Shown piece by piece: positions 5,867 through 10,905 of a stretch of 10,905 bases of DNA. Below the pieces are notes generated by a model that did not search any database, was not told where the DNA came from, and saw nothing but the letters and a program-made list of their open reading frames with translations. How positions within the stretch are numbered: the stretch's first letter is position 1; every line of letters starts with the position of its first letter. The DNA comes from an uncultured Pseudomonadota bacterium (GTDB taxonomy: Bacteria > Pseudomonadota > Gammaproteobacteria > Burkholderiales > Thiobacillaceae): NCBI GenBank assembly GCA_903883985.1, contig CAISDD010000374.1, positions 1 to 10,905 on the forward strand, in the 5' to 3' direction. The position numbers and the translations under genes are program-made.

Positions 5867-7502
5867 GGTTCGCTTCCTCCAGCGTGGTTAGCCCCAGCCG
5901 CACCAGATCGAGCGCAGCGCGGCGCAAGGGGCGCACGCCGGCGCGGGTGGCGGCTTCCTTGAGGCTGCGGATGGGCGCGCGGGCGACGATGAGTTCGCGC
6001 AGTTCGTCATTCAATCGCATCAGTTCGGCGATGGCACGGCGGCCCTTGTAGCCACTGCCGCGGCAATGGGCGCAACCTCGACCTGCCTGGAAATCGTAAG
6101 CGCTCGCGTCAGCGATGCCGGAGAGGGCGAGCAGAGCCGCATCCGGCGACACCGGGGCCGCGCACTCCGGACAGGCGATCCGCACCAGGCGCTGCGCCAG
6201 CACCCCGTTCAAGGCGGACACCAGGCTGTAGGGCTCCACCCCCATGTGGGTGAAGCGGCCGATCACGTCGAAAACGTTGTTGGCGTGCACCGTGGTGAAT
6301 ACCAGGTGGCCGGTCAGTGCCGACTGGATGGCGATCTGCGCGGTCTCCGGGTCGCGGATTTCGCCGACCATGATCTTGTCCGGGTCGTGGCGCAGGATGG
6401 AGCGCAGGCCGCGGGCGAAGGTGAGTCCCTTCTTCTCGTTGACCGGGATCTGCAACACGCCGGCCAACTGGTATTCCACCGGATCTTCGATGGTGATGAT
6501 TTTGTCGCGCCCGGTGTTGATCTCGGACAAGGCCGCGTACAAGGTGGTGGTCTTGCCGGAGCCGGTGGGGCCGGTGACCAGGAACATGCCGTAGGGCTCG
6601 CGCGCCAGGCGGCGGATGGCTTCCAGGGTGGCGCCCTCGAAGCCGAGACGCTCCAGGGTGATGCCGGACAGGGTGTCGTCGAGCTGCTGCCGATCGAGCA
6701 CGCGCAGCACGGCATCCTCGCCGAACACGCCAGGCATGATGGACACGCGGATATCTACCTCGCGCCCGCGGAGCCGGACCTTGAAGCGGCCGTCCTGGGG
6801 AATGCGCCGTTCGGCAATGTCCAGTTCGGCCATCACCTTCACCCGCGAGATCACCTGTTCCGCCATCTCGCGCCCGGCCGGTTGGGCGATGCGGTTCAAC
6901 ACGCCATCGATGCGGTATTTGATGGTGAGGCCCTGGGCATCGTTTTCCAGGTGGATGTCGGAGGCGCCGCTGGAAAGGGCGTCGTACAGTGTGGAATGCA
7001 CCAGCTTGATCACCGGCGAGGCATCGGCACCGATGGCCTGCAAGGAAAGCTCCTCGGAGCGACCGTCCTCGCCGCTGGCTGCGGCATTATTCGTCACCCC
7101 ATCCATGGCCTTGAGGTTCACTTCCAGGCGATGCAGCCAGGCCAGGATGTCCTCGCGCCGCGCCAGGGCTGGCTGGAAAGCGAAGTTGAGGCGGCGTTCC
7201 GCCCACTCCAGCAATTCGGGCCTCAAAGGGTCGGCGAACACGAACCAGAGGTTCTCATCGCCATCGCGGCAGGCTGCGCACTCGCGCGCCAGGGATTGCG
7301 CGAACGGCAGCAGGTCGAATGCGGGCGCCATGTCGCGCAGCCGGCTCATGTCCAGCGCAGGGAAAGAGAAGGCGTCGGCCAACTCGAGCAGGAAGGTGCG
7401 GCCGTCCAGCCCGGACAGCCGCTCCATCGCGGCCAGCGGCGTCTCGCCGTGGGAGACGGCCTGCTCACGAGCCTGGCGGATGAGATCGGAAGTGAGGGTC
7501 AT
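5847..7502 (-). CDS. gspE: Type II secretion assembly ATPase GspE
   Basis: A hexameric cytoplasmic ATPase of 551 residues that powers pseudopilus assembly. The N-terminal about 130 residues are the GspE/PilB N-domain (membrane docking). The catalytic domain shows the Walker A motif GPTGSGKT (311-318), Asp box TIEDPVEY (337-344), Walker B KIMVGEIRDPETA (376-388) and His box TGHLVFTTVHAN (397-408). A four-cysteine zinc site is complete at Cys444, Cys447 (CPEC), Cys477 and Cys480 (CAHC), as in GspE and PilB but not in retraction ATPases such as PilT. This argues for assembly rather than retraction. The ATG at 7502 gives MTLTSDLIRQ and full family length. The frame is open upstream to 7613, but that would overlap gspF and read through a REP palindrome. 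No good Shine-Dalgarno is visible. It overlaps the L-like gene by 20 bp. Confidence 0.97.
   Translation of the reverse strand: MTLTSDLIRQAREQAVSHGETPLAAMERLSGLDGRTFLLELADAFSFPALDMSRLRDMAPAFDLLPFAQSLARECAACRDGDENLWFVFADPLRPELLEWAERRLNFAFQPALARREDILAWLHRLEVNLKAMDGVTNNAAASGEDGRSEELSLQAIGADASPVIKLVHSTLYDALSSGASDIHLENDAQGLTIKYRIDGVLNRIAQPAGREMAEQVISRVKVMAELDIAERRIPQDGRFKVRLRGREVDIRVSIMPGVFGEDAVLRVLDRQQLDDTLSGITLERLGFEGATLEAIRRLAREPYGMFLVTGPTGSGKTTTLYAALSEINTGRDKIITIEDPVEYQLAGVLQIPVNEKKGLTFARGLRSILRHDPDKIMVGEIRDPETAQIAIQSALTGHLVFTTVHANNVFDVIGRFTHMGVEPYSLVSALNGVLAQRLVRIACPECAAPVSPDAALLALSGIADASAYDFQAGRGCAHCRGSGYKGRRAIAELMRLNDELRELIVARAPIRSLKEAATRAGVRPLRRAALDLVRLGLTTLEEANRVTFVD
5876..5880 (-). promoter_or_regulatory. 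Ribosome binding site for the GspL-like gene
   Basis: The minus strand reads GGAGG inside the 3' end of gspE, nine bases before the GTG at 5866. It fixes the non-ATG start and the 20-bp overlap. Confidence 0.65.
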
Positions 7503-7510
7503 GGATGGTG

Positions 7511-7530
7511 CGCAGGCATCCCTGCCTGCG
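7511..7530 (+). repeat. REP-like palindrome between gspF and gspE (family B, copy 2)
   Basis: Perfect 8-bp arms, CGCAGGCA at 7511-7518 and TGCCTGCG at 7523-7530, surround a 4-nt loop. The sequence shares its core with the element at 87-110 but its head reads GGTG rather than GTAG. It fills most of the 52-bp gap between the gspF stop and the gspE start, ending 8 nt before the gspE ATG on the message. The hairpin could modulate gspE translation or the stability of the upstream message; that is inference. Confidence 0.7.
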
Positions 7531-7554
7531 TGTCGCTGGAGTCGGTGTGAAGGT

Positions 7555-8739
7555 TCATTCCAGGCTCCCGGCCAGTTCGAAAATGGGCAGGTACAGCAAC
7601 ACCACGATGCCACCCACTAACAAGCCGATCACGGCCATCAACAGGGGCTCGAACAAGCGCGTGAAACGCTCCACGAAGCGGCTGGTTTCATCGTCGTGGA
7701 AGCTGGCGAGGTTTTCCATCATTTCGCCCATCTGGCCGCTCTTCTCGCCCACCAGAAGCAGGCGCGCCGCCACCGGCGTGGTCAGTCCGGCCAGGCGCAT
7801 GGCCTCGGAGAGGGCCAAGCCTGCGCGTATCTGGCCGGCGGCGACCGCCACACGGGAGCGCAATTCCACGGCCAGGAGCCCGGAGGACATTTCCAGGGCG
7901 GGCAGGATCGGTGTGCCGCCGGCGAGCAACATGCCGACGGTGCGGTAAAAGCGGGTGAGTTGGAACACGCGCAGGCGCTCCCCCAGGCCAGGCAGGCGCC
8001 AGGCCAGTCGCGCCAGGGCGGCGCGGACGCCGGGCCGGCTGGAGCCCCAGCCGAGGAGCGCCAGAGTGGAGAGGAATCCCAAGCCGGCGGCGGCGCTATG
8101 GGCGTCGATCCAGACCCCGGTCCCCATCAGGACGCGGGAGGCCCAGGGCAGTCGCGTCAGGTTGTCGGCGTAGATGGTGGCGAAGCGGGGTGTGACGAAG
8201 CCGATCAGAAATAGCGCCACCAGCCCGCCCAGGCAAATCAGCAACAGCGGGTAGATGGAGGCAGACACCACGCTGCGCCGCACATTGTCCACCCGCTCCT
8301 GCCAGGCCACATAGCGGCTCAAAGCGGGGGCGAGGTCGCCGCTCCTCTCGGCGGCGCGCACGCCGGCTGCATACAGGGCGGGAAACACCTCCGGAAAATG
8401 GCCCAGTGCGCAGGAGAAGGACTCACCCTGGTTGAGGCGTTCCAACACCCCGACCAGTACCCGCCGCGATTCGCCGCGGGTTTCCTTTTCCAGCAGGGTC
8501 TGCAATGCTTCCAGCAGTGCCAGGCCGCTCCCCAGCAGGGCCAGGAGCTCCCGGGTAAATAGCAGTAGGGGGAAATGGCTGCGCCGGGCGAACAGGCTGC
8601 CCACTCCCCGGTGCGGGCGCACCGCCAGCACGGTCAGTCCCTCCCCGCGCGCCATGACCGCCGCCTCGGCGGCCGTGGCGGCTTCCATGCGCAGGCTGAC
8701 GCGGCCGGCAGCGTTGAGGGCGCGGACCTGGAAGATCAT
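7555..8739 (-). CDS. gspF: Type II secretion inner-membrane platform protein GspF
   Basis: A 394-residue polytopic inner-membrane protein around which the assembly ATPase works. Two homologous T2SSF domains are visible: about 57-180 (LFTRELLALLGSGLALLEAL, then FPEVFPALYAAGVRAAERSG) and about 260-385 (QLTRFYRTVGMLLAGGTPIL, then LLLVGEKSGQMGEMMENLA). Membrane segments lie at about 161-183 (SIYPLLLICLGGLVALFLIG), 215-231 and 364-385. The N-terminal 50 residues form the short extra cytoplasmic domain usual in GspF and PilC. The length is slightly below the usual about 405. The ATG at 8739 lies 20 bp after the gspG stop; no convincing ribosome site is seen there, so expression may depend on coupling to gspG. 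Confidence 0.96.
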   Translation of the reverse strand: MIFQVRALNAAGRVSLRMEAATAAEAAVMARGEGLTVLAVRPHRGVGSLFARRSHFPLLLFTRELLALLGSGLALLEALQTLLEKETRGESRRVLVGVLERLNQGESFSCALGHFPEVFPALYAAGVRAAERSGDLAPALSRYVAWQERVDNVRRSVVSASIYPLLLICLGGLVALFLIGFVTPRFATIYADNLTRLPWASRVLMGTGVWIDAHSAAAGLGFLSTLALLGWGSSRPGVRAALARLAWRLPGLGERLRVFQLTRFYRTVGMLLAGGTPILPALEMSSGLLAVELRSRVAVAAGQIRAGLALSEAMRLAGLTTPVAARLLLVGEKSGQMGEMMENLASFHDDETSRFVERFTRLFEPLLMAVIGLLVGGIVVLLYLPIFELAGSLE

Positions 8740-8759
8740 GAATTAGAGGGCGCGCGCGC

Positions 8760-9209
8760 TCATTGCCAGTTAACGATGTCCGCGTCTTCGCCGCTGCCGC
8801 CGGCCTGGCCATCGCGGCCGAAGGACCAAAGATCATATTCGCCGTGCTCGCCCGGCGCCCGGTACTGGTAAGGGTGGCCCCAAGGGTCGTTGGGCAGGTT
8901 CTTCTTCAGATACGGCCCCTGCCAGCGGGTTTCACCCACGGGCTGCTCGTTCAATGCCGCCAACCCCGGCGTGGAGGCTGGGTAATGACCGACATCTAGG
9001 CGGTACTGGTCGAGTGCGTCCTCCAGGGCCTTGATCTGGGCTCGGGTCACCTTCACCTCGGACTTGCCCACTTGAGCAAAATAGCGCGGCGCGACATAGC
9101 CCACCAGCAGGCCGATGATGACCAGCACTACCAGCAGTTCCAGGAGGGTGAAGCCGGCCGCGCGGCGCTCCGCAGGCGCGGTGGAATGACGCAAAGTTCC
9201 TGGGATCAT
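8760..9209 (-). CDS. gspG: Major pseudopilin GspG
   Basis: A 149-residue major pseudopilin. The leader ends in ERRAAG and is followed by FTLLELLVVLVIIGLLVGYV, with cleavage expected between Gly and Phe and Glu+5 present. The continuing helix VAPRYFAQVGKSEVKVTRAQ and the segments YRLDVGHYPAS, GPYLKKNLPNDPWGHPYQYR and YDLWSFGRDGQAGGSGEDAD are closely GspG-like. The last contains the acidic residues that bind calcium in GspG proteins. This is the strongest GspG match among the four pseudopilins and is the first gene of the operon, consistent with the major subunit. The ATG at 9209 is preceded by GGGGGA about 11 nt upstream. A longer frame from 9572 is open but would add over 120 residues before the pilin leader and is rejected. 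Confidence 0.97.
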   Translation of the reverse strand: MIPGTLRHSTAPAERRAAGFTLLELLVVLVIIGLLVGYVAPRYFAQVGKSEVKVTRAQIKALEDALDQYRLDVGHYPASTPGLAALNEQPVGETRWQGPYLKKNLPNDPWGHPYQYRAPGEHGEYDLWSFGRDGQAGGSGEDADIVNWQ

Positions 9210-9504
9210 AGTGCGGGTGTCCCCCGATCCTGGGCCTTTTGACGGTGCAAGGCTGGAAGCATCCCGGGCCTCTCCGATTGATATGCCATGTATGTATGCG
9301 TTGACCAAAGTGAAGGCGGTTATGGACAGAATATCGCGCCAGGAAATCGCACAAGCCCAGTACGGCGAGGGTGAGTTCGATGCAGAAGCGGGTCTGGCAG
9401 CCTGCCCGCTCAGGGGCGCTCTGCACAACCCCAGGGTTCCAGCCCCCGGCCGGACGGCGCTGATTGTAAAACAAATAGCCGACCAGGGTGGGCATGGAAA
9501 TTGC

Positions 9505-9532
9505 TTGCAAAATGAGCACGTCGGTGTGTAAT
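9505..9532 (+). promoter_or_regulatory. Candidate sigma70-type promoter for the moxR-type operon
   Basis: TTGCAA (9505-9510), then a 16-bp spacer, then TGTAAT (9527-9532). The -10 matches five of six consensus bases and the -35 matches four. Transcription would start near 9539, leaving a leader of about 270 nt before the ATPase start at 9807. The match is moderate and could be chance. Confidence 0.35.
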
Positions 9533-9538
9533 ACACAC
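9524..9538. promoter_or_regulatory. Perfect 15-bp palindrome, candidate operator
   Basis: The sequence GTGTGTAATACACAC is a perfect palindrome with 7-bp arms around a central A at 9531. It overlaps the candidate -10 box of the plus-strand promoter, a typical position for a repressor site. I do not recognise the cognate regulator, and none is encoded in the window. Confidence 0.45.
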
Positions 9539-9806
9539 GAAATAGACCTGTTTCTCGGTCGTGGGGCGTCACCTATTTCACCTTCGAAAACCGTAAAATC
9601 CAACTTGGGAGGGTGGATCAATTGAAATCCGTGATTGCCTTGGACGCCATCTCGCAGGGATACTTCGACGCTACGTTCCTTAGTGCCGTGTGCATCCGAC
9701 GCGCACGGGCGCTTGCATGCGTGGCTCATGCGGATGGTGGGTCCACCCCGACCCGGATCGCCTCGGCCGGAGATTCGAGCACCGGCATTTCAACTCCAGA
9801 GAATAA

Positions 9807-10799
9807 ATGACCGTCGATATAGCAAGCATCACCGAGCAGGTGCGGAAAGAAAGCGCCTTTATCCGCCAGGTCGAGACCGCCATCGAGACGGCCATCGTCG
9901 GCCAGAAGTTTCTGGTAGAGCGCATCCTGGTTGCCCTCCTGACCAACGGCCATATCCTGATCGAGGGCGTGCCCGGCCTGGCCAAGACCAAGGTGGTGAA
10001 GAGTCTGGCCAACCTGATCGACGCACGCTTCCAGCGCATCCAGTTTACGCCCGACCTGCTGCCCGCGGACCTCGTTGGCACCCTCATCTACAACCCGGCC
10101 GAAGGTGGATTTAGCACCAGGAAGGGGCCGATCTTCGCCAACATCGTCCTGGCGGATGAGATCAACCGGGCTCCAGCCAAGGTGCACAGCGCCCTGCTGG
10201 AGGCCATGGAAGAGCGTCAGGTGACCATCGGTGAGCATTCCTATCCACTGGAACGCCTGTTCCTGGTGTTGGCTACGCAGAATCCCATCGAGCAGGAAGG
10301 CACTTACCCGCTACCGGAAGCGCAGATGGACCGCTTCATGCTGAAGGTCTCCATCACCTACCCCACTCGCGACGATGAGAGGGAAATCATGCGCCGCGTC
10401 GCCCGTACCGGCCTGTCGGAGGCACTGCAACCGCTGATACATCCAGACGATATCCTGCGCGTGCGCTCACTGGTGGATACCATTTATCTGGATGAGAAGA
10501 TCGAGAAATACATCCTCGACCTGGTATTCGCCACCCGGCACCCGGCGCAATACGGCTTTGCCGACCTGGCTCGATTCATTTCTTATGGCGCTTCACCGCG
10601 GGCCAGCATCAACCTGGTACTGGCCTCCAGAGCCATGGCCTTCCTCCGCGGTCGCGGCTACGTCGTGCCCCAGGACGTCAAGGACATGGCACCGGAAGTC
10701 CTGTGCCACCGCATCCTGCTGAGCTACGAGGCCGACGCCGAGGGTGTCAGCGTGCACCAGCTCATCGATCGTTTTCTGGCGGAAACAGGGGTGCCTTGA
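9807..10799 (+). CDS. MoxR-family AAA+ ATPase
   Basis: A 330-residue cytoplasmic AAA+ ATPase of the MoxR class, which usually works as a chaperone-like ATPase with DUF58 and von Willebrand factor A proteins. Visible motifs are Walker A GVPGLAKT (54-61), Walker B IVLADEIN (113-120), sensor 1 ATQNP (156-160), the arginine-finger region EAQMDRF (171-177) and sensor 2 GASPRAS (261-267). The segments TPDLLPADLVG and EQEGTYPLPEAQ are typical of MoxR proteins. All key residues are intact and the length is normal. The ATG at 9807 gives MTVDIASITEQVRKE; only a weak AGAG is seen upstream. It overlaps or abuts a DUF58 gene, the standard family context. Its specific client is unknown, so no narrower symbol is given. 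Confidence 0.96.
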   Translation: MTVDIASITEQVRKESAFIRQVETAIETAIVGQKFLVERILVALLTNGHILIEGVPGLAKTKVVKSLANLIDARFQRIQFTPDLLPADLVGTLIYNPAEGGFSTRKGPIFANIVLADEINRAPAKVHSALLEAMEERQVTIGEHSYPLERLFLVLATQNPIEQEGTYPLPEAQMDRFMLKVSITYPTRDDEREIMRRVARTGLSEALQPLIHPDDILRVRSLVDTIYLDEKIEKYILDLVFATRHPAQYGFADLARFISYGASPRASINLVLASRAMAFLRGRGYVVPQDVKDMAPEVLCHRILLSYEADAEGVSVHQLIDRFLAETGVP

Positions 10800-10801
10800 G
10801 C

Positions 10802-10905
10802 GTGGCAGCAGGCGACAGGCAAGCACCCCGCGTCTGGACCGATGCGGACATACGCCGTCTGCGTCTCGTCTCCGCGCGTCTGGTCACCGGACTCTTCGTC
10901 GGTGA
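10802..10905 (+). CDS. DUF58-family protein, N-terminal fragment (cut by window end)
   Basis: Only the first about 34 codons are present. They read VAAGDRQAPRVWTDADIRRL, then RLVSARLVTGLFVGE, ending at the window edge. The RLVTGLFVGE stretch resembles the region just before the conserved HRS.FRG segment of DUF58 proteins, which are nearly always encoded directly after moxR-type ATPases. The start may be GTG at 10802 or TTG at 10796. The latter would overlap the ATPase stop as TTGA, with AGGGG five bases upstream. DUF58 proteins are thought to act with MoxR ATPases. The assignment rests on position plus this short match. Confidence 0.75.
   Translation, partial: MAAGDRQAPRVWTDADIRRLRLVSARLVTGLFVG

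Larger units (their letters stand above)
9210..9806. other. Divergent intergenic region between gspG and the moxR-type gene
   Basis: These 597 bp separate two divergent operons. Open frames exist on both strands but have no recognisable product, coding-like composition or ribosome site. The plus-strand frame 9613-9810 ends in an ATGA overlap with the MoxR-type gene, but its GTG abuts the GGGAGG and it looks incidental. A minus-strand TACAAT at 9463-9468 could be a -10 element for the secretion operon, but I find no good -35 partner. The region also holds the palindrome and promoter candidate described separately. Confidence 0.6.

Noticed and set aside
7503..7613. N-terminal extension of gspE by 37 residues to a start at 7613
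   Set aside because: It would overlap the end of gspF by 59 bp and read through a REP palindrome. The added residues (including WCCCTC) look unlike any GspE, while ATG 7502 gives normal length.
9210..9572. Extension of gspG upstream to 9572
   Set aside because: It would put more than 120 residues before a pilin leader, incompatible with prepilin processing. The short leader from 9209 has a ribosome site.
9613..9810. Small plus-strand ORF of 65 codons ending in an ATGA overlap with the MoxR-type gene
   Set aside because: The GTG start directly abuts the GGGAGG, leaving no spacing. The product is unrecognisable and the overlap may be chance.
1..10905. CRISPR array, tRNA, rRNA, insertion sequence or defence system
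   Set aside because: I saw no regularly spaced repeats, no cloverleaf or rRNA-like stretches, and no transposase or nuclease motifs on either strand.

Overview
The window comes from a GC-rich proteobacterium, most likely a beta- or gammaproteobacterium. The pointers are the GC-rich third codon positions, the families of the protein products and the GTAG-headed REP palindromes. I cannot name a genus from this sequence.

Layout: (1) Positions 1-393 lie beyond the 3' end of a long minus-strand operon. They hold two REP-type palindromes and no gene I can support. (2) Positions 394-9209 are one tightly packed minus-strand operon. Read 5' to 3' it encodes the major pseudopilin GspG, the inner-membrane platform GspF, the ATPase GspE, a GspL/PilM-PilN-like protein, a GspM/PilO-like protein, a proline-rich GspC/PilP-like periplasmic protein, a lipoprotein secretin (GspD/PilQ/MshL class) and three further pseudopilins. 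(3) Positions 9210-9806 are a 597-bp divergent intergenic region. It contains a perfect 15-bp palindrome overlapping a possible plus-strand promoter. (4) Positions 9807-10905 are the start of a plus-strand operon, with a complete MoxR-family AAA+ ATPase followed by the cut-off N-terminus of a DUF58 protein.

How the genes fit together: the minus-strand operon encodes nearly a full type II secretion or type IV pilus-like envelope machine. GspE would hydrolyse ATP and act through GspF and the L- and M-like proteins to assemble a GspG pseudopilus under the secretin. The proline-rich protein would link the inner-membrane assembly to the secretin. The order L(M+N)-M(O)-P-D resembles pilMNOPQ or MSHA loci more than the canonical gspC-to-O order. 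No prepilin peptidase, no obvious GspK and no recognisable GspH, I or J are present. The system is therefore a reduced, non-canonical one that must borrow a peptidase encoded elsewhere. One pseudopilin lacks the conserved Glu at mature position 5, which makes it a candidate tip subunit. Loci of this general type exist in proteobacteria (sometimes labelled 'secretion system X'), but the substrate cannot be read from this sequence.

REP palindromes sit at two junctions inside the operon (gspF/gspE and L-like/M-like). Four consecutive genes after that are joined by ATGA stop-start overlaps, which suggests strong translational coupling.
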